From the NCBI GenBank assembly GCA_050954285.1, contig JBPBPL010000013.1:1-64000 (forward strand): DNA of 64,000 nucleotides, given 5' to 3'. The translations under genes were made by a program, and so were the position numbers. Under the pieces are notes generated by a model that ran no database searches, had not been told where the DNA came from, and was given only the letters and a program-made list of their open reading frames with translations. Source of the DNA: Mucilaginibacter_A sp050954285. GTDB lineage: Bacteria > Bacteroidota > Bacteroidia > Sphingobacteriales > Sphingobacteriaceae. Below are positions 1 through 7,767 of this stretch, piece by piece. Position 1 is the first letter of the stretch. The number at the start of each line of letters is the position of its first letter.

Positions 1-1003
1 CGCTGCCTTTATAAAATCCGGCGGTTGATTTAAGGTTATAATCCGCATGGCGCTCACTTTTAACTTTTTGCCGCTGACCGGAATTGGTAAATAACTGCCG
101 GACAAAATTACGGTGTGCTTTGCTGATTGCGGCGGCATCTTTTCGTTTTCCTTCGCTGAGGAAACGGACCAGCGTTACAAAATCCAGCACAAAACGCATC
201 GGGATGATAAACACGCTTTTGCGCAGCCACAAATTCTTTTGCAGCAGCAGTAAATTATTGCGGAAATTGAGGTAAGTTTTATAAGGGTTTTCGGCGTCCA
301 ATGTTCCTCCGCCCAAATGATAAACGGTGGATTCGGCACAGTACATCACCTTTAAACCCATGTTTTTTAATCGCCAGCATAAGTCGATTTCTTCCATGTG
401 GGCAAAAAAACGCTCATCAAAACCACCGGAAAGCTCCCAGTATTTTTGCTTGATAAACAAAGCAGCGCCCGAAGCCCACAATACTTCGATCGTTTGATCG
501 TACTGGCCGCGGTCTTCTTCAATCTCGAAAAAAATCCTTCCACGGCAAAACGGATAGCCAAACGTATCGATAAAACCACCGGCGGCTCCGGCATGTTCAA
601 ACTTATTTTTTTCCTGCCATGATAGAATTTTTGGTGCCGCAGCGGCAATCAACTCGTCGCTTTCCATCAACGTGATCACCGGCTCAATCCAGTTTGGCAC
701 CACTTCCACATCAGAATTTAGCAGGATAAAATAATCAGCCTGAACTTGGCTCAGCACGCGGTTATAGCCGCCTGTAAAACCATAATTCTGATCGTTCAAT
801 ACTGTTTTTACCGATGGAAAATTGGCGCGCACAAACTCCACCGAACCATCTGTCGAACCGTTATCGCCCAAAATAATTTCCAGGTTAGGATACAAAGAAG
901 CTGCAACCGAAGGCAGATAAGTCTGGAGATATTTTAAACCGTTCCAATTCAGGATCACAACGGCAACTTTAGGCAGTTCCGCCGGCATGTTAGGCATGTT
1001 CAT
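1..1003 (-). CDS. GT2 family glycosyltransferase, C-terminus cut by window edge
   Basis: The frame is open from ATG at 1003 to the left edge (334 codons visible), so the 3' end is missing. The N-terminus has the GT-A signature: VVILNWNG at about residues 15-22, GDNGSTDGS at 46-54 and a DxD-like LLNSDVEV at 94-100. A later MEEIDLCWR segment is typical of rhamnosyltransferase-like GT2 enzymes. It should transfer a sugar from a nucleotide donor to a cell-surface polysaccharide or glycolipid in the cytoplasm. Its ATG overlaps the stop codon of the upstream acyltransferase gene (ATGA), so the two are probably translationally coupled and serve envelope glycolipid synthesis. The sugar and acceptor cannot be read from sequence. 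Confidence 0.9.
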   Translation of the reverse strand, partial: MNMPNMPAELPKVAVVILNWNGLKYLQTYLPSVAASLYPNLEIILGDNGSTDGSVEFVRANFPSVKTVLNDQNYGFTGGYNRVLSQVQADYFILLNSDVEVVPNWIEPVITLMESDELIAAAAPKILSWQEKNKFEHAGAAGGFIDTFGYPFCRGRIFFEIEEDRGQYDQTIEVLWASGAALFIKQKYWELSGGFDERFFAHMEEIDLCWRLKNMGLKVMYCAESTVYHLGGGTLDAENPYKTYLNFRNNLLLLQKNLWLRKSVFIIPMRFVLDFVTLVRFLSEGKRKDAAAISKAHRNFVRQLFTNSGQRQKVKSERHADYNLKSTAGFYKGS

Positions 1004-1884
1004 CTATGAATATCTTCCGGTTTAAATTTCCATCTTCTGTGCGACCAAAGCCAGTAGGCCGGTTCCTCGCGGATCACTTTTTCCAGATATTGCACATGCA
1101 AATCTGTAATTTCATGTTCGGCAGCAAGTTTCGGTTCCTCAATCAAAGGCACGAAGGTACAGGAATAATAGCCTCTTTTTACTACGCGGATATCACAAAA
1201 AATAACCGGATCATTTGTCATCCGCGCCATCTTTTCAATCCCCAGAAACACTGCTGTTGGCTGGTTTAAAAACGTGGTAAAATATTGCGTTTCTTCACGT
1301 ACGGGTGTTTGGTCGCTTACGAAAACCGTTAATTTCGGTTCGTTTTTAAGCTTGATCATAGTCCGCAAAGTCGCTTTCATCGTTACCGGGATCGAACCGA
1401 AACGGGATCGCATTTTTTTGATAAAGTGATCAGCAGCTTTATTTTCCAGCGGTTTATAAATAAACAATTTCTTTTTTTGGGTGGAAAAACCCAGTATTTG
1501 TGCAGACATTTCCCAGTTGCCGTAATGGCCAAGCGCACCCAGCACACTTTTTTGTCTGCTAAAAAAAGTATCCAGCAATTCGGGATTATGTAGGGTGAAA
1601 TGCTTTTTAAGCTGACGCTCGGAAATGCTGATCAGTTTGATCGCTTCCACCATCAAATCAGACAGGTAACTGAAAAATTTGCGTTCGATTTGCGCGCGTT
1701 CAATTTCGGTTTTTTCCGGAAAAGCATTTTCCAGATTCAGCTGCACCACTCTACGCCGGTATTTGATCACATAAAAAAGTACGATAAAAACAGCATCCGA
1801 AAGCAGGTACAAAACCCAGAAAGGCAGCAGCGAGAGCAGGTACAAAAAGAAAATGGCTACTTTCGTGAGTGCCTTAATGATCAT
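1000..1884 (-). CDS. Lysophospholipid / lipid A acyltransferase (HtrB/LpxL family)
   Basis: The 294-residue protein has an N-terminal membrane segment (about residues 8-42) and the family HX4E motif in GHYGNWE near residue 119. The conserved SDQTP segment lies further on. Family members attach secondary acyl chains to lipid A precursors at the inner membrane; Bacteroidota homologues are often annotated only as lysophospholipid acyltransferase. The gene overlaps the following GT2 gene by four bases. It is divergent from wbqC with only 36 bp between start codons, and a good -7 element (TAAGTTTG) lies just upstream. Family is clear, exact substrate is inferred. Confidence 0.9.
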   Translation of the reverse strand: MIIKALTKVAIFFLYLLSLLPFWVLYLLSDAVFIVLFYVIKYRRRVVQLNLENAFPEKTEIERAQIERKFFSYLSDLMVEAIKLISISERQLKKHFTLHNPELLDTFFSRQKSVLGALGHYGNWEMSAQILGFSTQKKKLFIYKPLENKAADHFIKKMRSRFGSIPVTMKATLRTMIKLKNEPKLTVFVSDQTPVREETQYFTTFLNQPTAVFLGIEKMARMTNDPVIFCDIRVVKRGYYSCTFVPLIEEPKLAAEHEITDLHVQYLEKVIREEPAYWLWSHRRWKFKPEDIHR

Positions 1885-1906
1885 CGTTTTGGCAGAAATT
1901 TGAACA

Positions 1907-1914
1907 CAAACTTA
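1907..1914 (-). promoter_or_regulatory. Bacteroidota -7 element for the acyltransferase gene
   Basis: On the minus strand this reads TAAGTTTG, a match to the Bacteroidota TAnnTTTG consensus. It lies 23 bases before the ATG at 1884, giving a very short leader. The -33 element was not convincing. Confidence 0.5.
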
Positions 1915-1920
1915 TCATTT

Positions 1921-2532
1921 ATGACTGATAATGCTGCAATTTTCCCTTTGTTTTACTTGCCGCCTGTTGCTTTTTTTTCAGAATTGCTTCTGCATAAAAA
2001 CAATTTTCTGATCGAACAAAAAGAGCATTTCCCCAAACAAACTTACCGCAACCGAACCGAAATCTGTTCGCCGGACGGCAGGTTGACGTTGGTTGTACCG
2101 GTAACAAAAGGTTCAAAAAACCATACCACAATAAGAGATGTCAGAATAAGTTACGATTTTAACTGGCCGCGGCTGCACTGGCTGAGCCTGCAAACGTGTT
2201 ATCGAAGTTCGGCTTATTTTGAATATTATGAAGCTGATTTTGCGCCTTTTTACACTGAAAAAAAGTTTGATTTTTTGTTTGATTACAATGAAGCTTTGCT
2301 GCAACTGCTGCTGAAATCATTGAAAATAAAAGTAGAAACTAACTTTACAACTGAATATACTGCTGATAGTGCGAAAGCCGATTTCCGTAAAAATATCAAC
2401 CCAAAAGAAGCTTATGATTTTCAGCAAAAAACTTATTTTCAAGTGTTTGACGACCGGCTGGGTTTCCTTAAAAACCTCGGCATTGTTGATCTGCTTTTTA
2501 ACCAGGGGCCAAATGCTTCCAACTATTTATAA
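1921..2532 (+). CDS. WbqC family protein
   Basis: The 203-residue protein matches the WbqC-like family: an FPLFYLPPVAFFSELL start, a central GSKNHTTIRDVRIS stretch and an aromatic middle (NWPRLHWLSLQTCYRSSAYFEYY). The family is linked to polysaccharide or glycoconjugate biosynthesis, but its reaction is not well established. ATG at 1921 is chosen because the frame upstream lies antisense in the acyltransferase gene. The stop codon overlaps the start of corA by one base (TAATG), suggesting co-translation. Confidence 0.85.
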   Translation: MTDNAAIFPLFYLPPVAFFSELLLHKNNFLIEQKEHFPKQTYRNRTEICSPDGRLTLVVPVTKGSKNHTTIRDVRISYDFNWPRLHWLSLQTCYRSSAYFEYYEADFAPFYTEKKFDFLFDYNEALLQLLLKSLKIKVETNFTTEYTADSAKADFRKNINPKEAYDFQQKTYFQVFDDRLGFLKNLGIVDLLFNQGPNASNYL

Positions 2533-3659
2533 TGGCGAAAAAAATTAAACGGTTCAGAATAAAAGCATCCAAGCACGATACTGCGATTGGCGAAATGCCA
2601 GGATCTGTCAGCATTTCTAAAGATGCTTTGAAACCGCTGATCGAAATTTATTCTTACAATCAAACAGAAATAAAAGAAAGTAAAGGCGAGGATATTGCGG
2701 TTGTTTTCGATCAGATGGCAGCCTGCGATCAGCATACGCACTGGGTTTTGGTGAAAGGTTTGGGCGATCAGAATTTGATTGAGCAAATTGGCACCAAGAT
2801 GGAAATCAATCGGTTGGTGCTGGAAGATATTGTGCATACGCGGCAACGGCCTAAATTTGATGAGTATGAAACGTATGTATTCCTGACGAGCAGGCTGCTG
2901 CATTATCATAAAGAGGAGGCAATTGAAGATTACCAGCTTTCTGTTTTGGTAAAAGAAAACATCATCATCAGCTTTCAGGAAACGCACGAGGAATATTTTG
3001 AAGGTGTAAAAAAACGTTTGGCTGCCGGAAAAGGCTTTATCCGAACCGGCGGCCCAGGCTATCTGGCTTATGCGCTGACGGATACAGTAATTGACCGTTA
3101 TTTTGACCTGCTAAACAAAGTAGGCGATTCGCTGGATTTGCTGGAAGACCGGCTGTATCAGGAACCAGACCGTACGATTATGTATGAATCGCAGCAGATT
3201 AAACGCGGCATGATTTTGCTACGCCGCGCCGTTTGGCCGGAACGCGATAAAATTAATGACATGATCCGCACGGAAAACGCGCTGATCACACAAAACGATA
3301 AACTATATTTGCGCGATGCTTACGACCACTGCATCCAGGTGATCGACCTGATTGAAAGCAATAAAGAGATCACATCCAGCATTGTGGATATGTACCTTTC
3401 GCTCATCAGCAACCGTATGAACGAGATCATGAAGGTGCTCACGATCATCTCCTCCATCTTTATTCCGCTCACGTTTATCGCCGGGATATACGGAATGAAC
3501 TTTGCGCGCGTGGACCCGGTTACGAACAAAGTAATGCCCGATAACCTGCCCGAATTGTACCAGCCGTATGGCTATTTGTATACGCTGCTGGTGATGGTGG
3601 TGATTGCCGTGGTTCAGTTTGTGTTTTTCTGGCGAAAGGGCTGGTTTAACAAATCATAA
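2532..3659 (+). CDS. corA: CorA-type magnesium/cobalt transporter
   Basis: The 375-residue protein has a long soluble N-terminal domain and two C-terminal membrane helices. The family GMN signature lies at residues 321-323 (GIYGMNF) at the end of the first helix. CorA forms pentamers in the inner membrane and conducts Mg2+, with Co2+ or Ni2+ as alternatives. The lysine-rich start and the missing acidic EExLE-like variant do not change the assignment. Start ATG overlaps the wbqC stop (TAATG). Confidence 0.95.
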   Translation: MAKKIKRFRIKASKHDTAIGEMPGSVSISKDALKPLIEIYSYNQTEIKESKGEDIAVVFDQMAACDQHTHWVLVKGLGDQNLIEQIGTKMEINRLVLEDIVHTRQRPKFDEYETYVFLTSRLLHYHKEEAIEDYQLSVLVKENIIISFQETHEEYFEGVKKRLAAGKGFIRTGGPGYLAYALTDTVIDRYFDLLNKVGDSLDLLEDRLYQEPDRTIMYESQQIKRGMILLRRAVWPERDKINDMIRTENALITQNDKLYLRDAYDHCIQVIDLIESNKEITSSIVDMYLSLISNRMNEIMKVLTIISSIFIPLTFIAGIYGMNFARVDPVTNKVMPDNLPELYQPYGYLYTLLVMVVIAVVQFVFFWRKGWFNKS

Positions 3660-3661
3660 AA

Positions 3662-4552
3662 ATGAAATTCAAAAGAAAGTATTTTAACATTATAGCTGTT
3701 GGTGCCGTGATTTTGGTTACGGTGAGGATGGTTTCCGCACAAAATCAAAACACGCTGAAAGACCCGGAAATGGACGAGATTTCAGGCATTGTATCTTCCA
3801 GGATCAACAAGAATATTTTGTATGTGCATAATGATAGCGGTGATACGAGCCGTTTTTTTGCCATCACCCCAAACGGACAACTGAAAGAAACTTTTTATTT
3901 TAAAGCTGATCCCAAGCAGCCGAATGCCAATGTGGTTGATTGTGAGGATATTGCGGTTGGGCCAGGAATGGAAAAAGGCAAAAGTTATATTTATCTGGGT
4001 GATATCGGCGATAATCACAAAGCCCGGCAATCCATTAATGTTTATCGTTTTTTGGAGCCGGTGATCGATGGAAATAAATCTAAAACTACTTTAAATACCA
4101 GCATTATCCACCTCAAATATCCCGATGGCGCACATGATGCAGAAACGCTGATGATTGATCCGCTGGAGCGTTTGCTGTATATTGTAACCAAACGTGAAGA
4201 TTCGGTTGGCGTTTACAGTGCACCGCTCAATGCTTCTTTTACCGATACAATTTTGTTGCAGCGAAGGTGTAAGATCCATTTTAAAGGGTTGCCGTTGCTG
4301 AAATGGATTACGGCCGGGGATATTGCTGCGGATGGCAGTAAAATCCTGCTGAAAAGTTATCAAAAGGTTTATTACTGGAAAAGATCGCCTGGAGTATCCG
4401 TTTGGAAAACCTTGCAGCAAAACCCGGTTGAGTTGCCTTACACAGCCGAAAAACAGGGTGAAGCCATCGGTTTTACGCCGGATGCAAAAGGATATTATAC
4501 GACGAGTGAAGGTAAATATGCACCAATTTATTATTATCAAACACCAAGATAA
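3662..4552 (+). CDS. Secreted protein of unknown function, probable beta-propeller
   Basis: The 296-residue protein starts with a signal peptide ending near VSA-QNQ (about residue 26). It has regularly spaced beta-strand-like segments such as DEISGIVSSR, ILYVHNDSGD, VDCEDIAVGPG and SYIYLGDIGDN. Acidic DCEDIAVG and GDIGDN stretches could bind calcium. Similar proteins are common in Bacteroidota under uninformative names. It starts two bases after corA and may be co-transcribed with it. I do not assign a function. Confidence 0.8.
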   Translation: MKFKRKYFNIIAVGAVILVTVRMVSAQNQNTLKDPEMDEISGIVSSRINKNILYVHNDSGDTSRFFAITPNGQLKETFYFKADPKQPNANVVDCEDIAVGPGMEKGKSYIYLGDIGDNHKARQSINVYRFLEPVIDGNKSKTTLNTSIIHLKYPDGAHDAETLMIDPLERLLYIVTKREDSVGVYSAPLNASFTDTILLQRRCKIHFKGLPLLKWITAGDIAADGSKILLKSYQKVYYWKRSPGVSVWKTLQQNPVELPYTAEKQGEAIGFTPDAKGYYTTSEGKYAPIYYYQTPR

Positions 4553-4654
4553 ACCCTGATTTTGGATGATAAAAGCAGCATGTCAGTCAATCAGAATACA
4601 AGGTTCTGATTCTGATTAGCGCCTCCACATAAAAATGTTCAACATCCATATTAC

Positions 4655-4684
4655 AAAAGCGGCTTAAACGGGCCGCTTTTTTTG
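4655..4684 (+). terminator. Rho-independent terminator
   Basis: AAAAGCGGC and GCCGCTTTTTTTT arms with a short loop, followed by a T-run, lie about 100 bases after the preceding gene. Confidence 0.8.
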
Positions 4685-4749
4685 TGCGATAAAAGAAGCA
4701 TGTTGATGCAGAACGCACTATCTTGCTCGTTCAAACCCGCTATTCAAAA

Positions 4750-6753
4750 ATGAATAAATTTTATACCTCATTTGCCCTTGCCGTTTCTTTAATAATGCTG
4801 CTCACGGCTTCCATTTATGCACAAAGAAGGCGCTCCGCAAACCCAAACGATACAATTTCTTCCAATTATAATCCGCAGGAATTATTCTCTCCCAGTTTTT
4901 ATACCGAAAAAGGAAACGAATACCATGCAGCAAATGGAGCGCCCGGACCAAAATACTGGCAAAATAAAGTTGATTATCAATTGAATGCTAAAATTGATAC
5001 TTCAACCAAAACACTTTCTGCTACCGAGAACATTACTTACACCAATAATAGTCCGGATGCGTTGCCTTATTTGTGGCTGCAGCTTGACCAAAATACCTAT
5101 GTAAAAGAAGCACGTTCCAATTTTGTAACCGGCCGTGCCGCTACCGAACATACCAAAGGTTATGAGTTTGAATCAGTAGAAATTATGCTGAATGGAAAAC
5201 CGCAAACCGTAAATTATATCGTTGCTGATACGCGGATGCAAATCCGGCTGCCAAAAGCAGTAACTGCAAATGGTGGAAAGATTAATGTGCTGATCAAGTA
5301 TCATTATCAGATCCCTGGAGATTTTGGCGGAAGAACGGATTTCACCCAAACCAAAAACGGCAAGATTTACGAGATCGCACAATGGTTCCCAAGGCTTTGT
5401 GTTTATGATGATTCGTCGGGCTGGGATACTTTGCCTTTCCTCGGTGCAGGCGAATTTTATCTGGAATATGGTGATATCGATTACAAAGTAAACGTTCCCT
5501 GGGACATGATCGTAGCTGGTTCCGGCGAGTTGCAAAACCCGAAAGAGGTGCTGACGGCAAAACAGATTTCACTATTGGAAAAAGCGCGCAACAGCGACAA
5601 AACCATCATGATCCGTACAGCAGCAGAAATAAAAGATCCGGCTTCCCGTCCGGTTCAAAATGGAACTTTAACCTGGCATTTCCTGATGAAGAATACGCGT
5701 GATGTCGCTTTCGGTGCTTCCAATGCTTACATCTGGGATGCCGCGCGCGTTAATCTCCCAGAAGGAAAAAAATGTATGTCGATGTCGGTTTATCCGGTAG
5801 AAAGTGCCGGAAATGAAGCCTGGGGGCGGGCGACTGAATATTTAAAAGGTTCCATCGAATATTTCTCGCAAAAGTGGTTTGTTTACCCGTGGCCGGTTGC
5901 TGTAAATGAAGCTGGCGTTGCCGGTGGAATGGAATATCCGGGAATTGTATTTGACGGGATTACCGATAAAGGCAAAGAACTTTTTTGGGTAACGGCGCAC
6001 GAGATCGGCCACAACTGGTTCCCGATGATTGTGGGCAGCAACGAACGCCGTTTTGCCTGGATGGACGAAGGTTTTAACACTTTTATTGATGTTTATGCTT
6101 CGGATGTTTTTAACAAAGGTGAGTTTGCACCCAAGCGCGATGGCGAATATGCGCCCAGCGGAGGCAATCCGGCAGATGAAATTGTGCCGATTATTCTGGA
6201 TCCAAACGCACCAATCATCATGACGGCTGCAGATGCGATTAAAGAAAAATACCGGCATCCGATTGCTTATTTTAAACCTGCTTTCGGCATGATTTTGCTG
6301 CGAGAGCAGATTTTAGGCAAAGATCGTTTTGATTATGCTTTCCGCCAGTACATTCATAATTGGGCTTACAAACATCCGCGACCTGACGATTTTTTCCGTT
6401 CGATGGAAAACGGGGCAGGAGAGGATTTGAACTGGTATTGGAAAGGCTGGTTTTACAACAACTGGAAATTGGATTTGGCCATTCATGATGCGCAATATAT
6501 AAAAACAGGTGATAAAAGAAGCATCCGGATTACGGTTGTTAACCTGGAAAAAATGGCCATGCCTTTTACCGTAGAAATCACTTTAAAAGATGGCAGCAAA
6601 CAACGGCAAAGTTTTCCGGTAGAAACCTGGCTGCAAAATAAAGCGATTACTTTTGAACTGCCGGTTACGCAGGATGTGGTGCAGGTTCAGGTTGATCCTG
6701 ATGGTGCTTTGCCGGATGTGAATAGGGGAAATAATGTTTTTAAAGTGAGGTAA
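4750..6753 (+). CDS. M1 family metallopeptidase, copy 1
   Basis: The 667-residue zinc peptidase has a signal peptide ending around ASIYAQ. The HEIGH zinc-binding motif lies at residues 417-421 and the third zinc ligand at E440 (WMDEGFNTF). The upstream substrate-binding motif reads GGMEY, the usual GxMEN with an altered last residue. It probably trims peptides in the periplasm or on the surface. ATG at 4750 is preferred over the upstream frame because it begins the signal peptide. A close paralogue at 15444-17465 places HEIGH and the glutamate at identical residue numbers, so the two arose by duplication. Confidence 0.93.
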   Translation: MNKFYTSFALAVSLIMLLTASIYAQRRRSANPNDTISSNYNPQELFSPSFYTEKGNEYHAANGAPGPKYWQNKVDYQLNAKIDTSTKTLSATENITYTNNSPDALPYLWLQLDQNTYVKEARSNFVTGRAATEHTKGYEFESVEIMLNGKPQTVNYIVADTRMQIRLPKAVTANGGKINVLIKYHYQIPGDFGGRTDFTQTKNGKIYEIAQWFPRLCVYDDSSGWDTLPFLGAGEFYLEYGDIDYKVNVPWDMIVAGSGELQNPKEVLTAKQISLLEKARNSDKTIMIRTAAEIKDPASRPVQNGTLTWHFLMKNTRDVAFGASNAYIWDAARVNLPEGKKCMSMSVYPVESAGNEAWGRATEYLKGSIEYFSQKWFVYPWPVAVNEAGVAGGMEYPGIVFDGITDKGKELFWVTAHEIGHNWFPMIVGSNERRFAWMDEGFNTFIDVYASDVFNKGEFAPKRDGEYAPSGGNPADEIVPIILDPNAPIIMTAADAIKEKYRHPIAYFKPAFGMILLREQILGKDRFDYAFRQYIHNWAYKHPRPDDFFRSMENGAGEDLNWYWKGWFYNNWKLDLAIHDAQYIKTGDKRSIRITVVNLEKMAMPFTVEITLKDGSKQRQSFPVETWLQNKAITFELPVTQDVVQVQVDPDGALPDVNRGNNVFKVR

Positions 6754-6933
6754 TTGTGTTTTACTGAGTTTTATTTGATCAAAAAAAACGTTAAATTAAA
6801 TCTGAAAGAAGATTATTCCGCTACGCTTATGATGACAGAACGCATACTTCTTTTACCGTACAAAAATCAATCAAAATTTCAGTAAGAATCAACTCTAAAA
6901 AGAAATATCCGTAATATTGAGAAAACCAAAATT

Positions 6934-7254
6934 ATGAAAAAGATACTTGTTTACGTATTTGCTACCGTACTGAGTTGCAGCGCCATGGCCCAGCAAAAAA
7001 TGGCTAAAATGGATTCGAAACCTATGAAAATGGAAAGCTGTGTAATGATGCACGGTGGAAAAATGATGTGCATGAAAGATGGTAAAACCATACCGATGAA
7101 CAAAACCATGACCATGAAAAACGGCACCAAAGTAATGGCTGATGGTATGGTGAAAATGAAAGACGGAAAATCAATGATGCTGAAAGATGGCCAAAGCGTG
7201 ATGATGAGCGGCAAAGTTGATAAAAGGCCAATGAACGATCATATGAAAATGTAA
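6934..7254 (+). CDS. Small methionine-rich secreted protein (DUF6799 type)
   Basis: The 106-residue protein has a signal peptide ending at AMAQ. The mature part repeats a block of the form MKDGKxMxM. About 24 of its residues are methionine, with a few His and Cys. DUF6799 proteins are common in Bacteroidota and have no established role. The Met/His content is compatible with periplasmic copper or silver binding, which is inference only. A -7-like TAATATTG lies just upstream, and a strong terminator follows 19 bases after the stop. Confidence 0.8.
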   Translation: MKKILVYVFATVLSCSAMAQQKMAKMDSKPMKMESCVMMHGGKMMCMKDGKTIPMNKTMTMKNGTKVMADGMVKMKDGKSMMLKDGQSVMMSGKVDKRPMNDHMKM

Positions 7255-7272
7255 TTCCTGATTCAGGCAAAC

Positions 7273-7306
7273 AAAAAAACCCGGAACTTTTATTCCGGGT
7301 TTTTTG
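7273..7306. terminator. Bidirectional terminator between convergent genes
   Basis: Perfect ACCCGGA / TCCGGGT stem with an A-run on one side and a T-run on the other, so it can stop transcription from both flanking genes. Confidence 0.85.
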
Positions 7307-7317
7307 TTTTGGTTCAA

Positions 7318-7536
7318 TTAATATCCGCCGCGATGGTCTGGATAACCATCATTTCTGTAGTCGTGATCTCTCGGACCATGATCATGCATTCTGTCAAAAT
7401 GATCGCGGTGGTGGTTTCTTTCCCAACGTTCGTGGCGGCGTCTTTCGCGGTCTCGGCGATCAAATGCCGAAGCGCTGGTTACATCAAAAGTTACAATTGT
7501 TAATAATACAAGCAGGGTTACTCTCAGCATTTTCAT
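7318..7536 (-). CDS. Small secreted Arg/His/Asp-rich protein
   Basis: The protein has 72 residues from ATG at 7536; a TTG three codons upstream is less likely. A hydrophobic signal peptide ends near SASA. The mature part is almost entirely R, H, D, E and N, with a C-terminal YPDHRGGY. Such highly charged, low-complexity secreted peptides are frequent in Bacteroidota and may bind metal or polyanions, but no function is known. It converges on the DUF6799 gene and shares its terminator. Confidence 0.65.
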   Translation of the reverse strand: MKMLRVTLLVLLTIVTFDVTSASAFDRRDRERRRHERWERNHHRDHFDRMHDHGPRDHDYRNDGYPDHRGGY

Positions 7537-7767
7537 AATCTTCAATTTTATGGTGAATTATGATTTTTAGAGCAACGGTTTAAAAGTTGGTTTAACGTCA
7601 AAATTTATACTTTTTTGGATTAAACCTTTCGTATCGTGCTGTTTTTACCGGCATAAAATCCAAACTTAAAATTGTAATAATTGAAAGACTGTGATTTGCT
7701 TTTGCTCCTTTAGAAAAATAATAAGTGTATTAAATTTAGCTAATGAGATACTTCTTTTACCACCTAT

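Noticed and set aside
4561..4574. GATAAAAGCAGCAT as another motif copy
   Set aside because: It has GCAG instead of GAAG or ACAG; kept out of the count as a variant.
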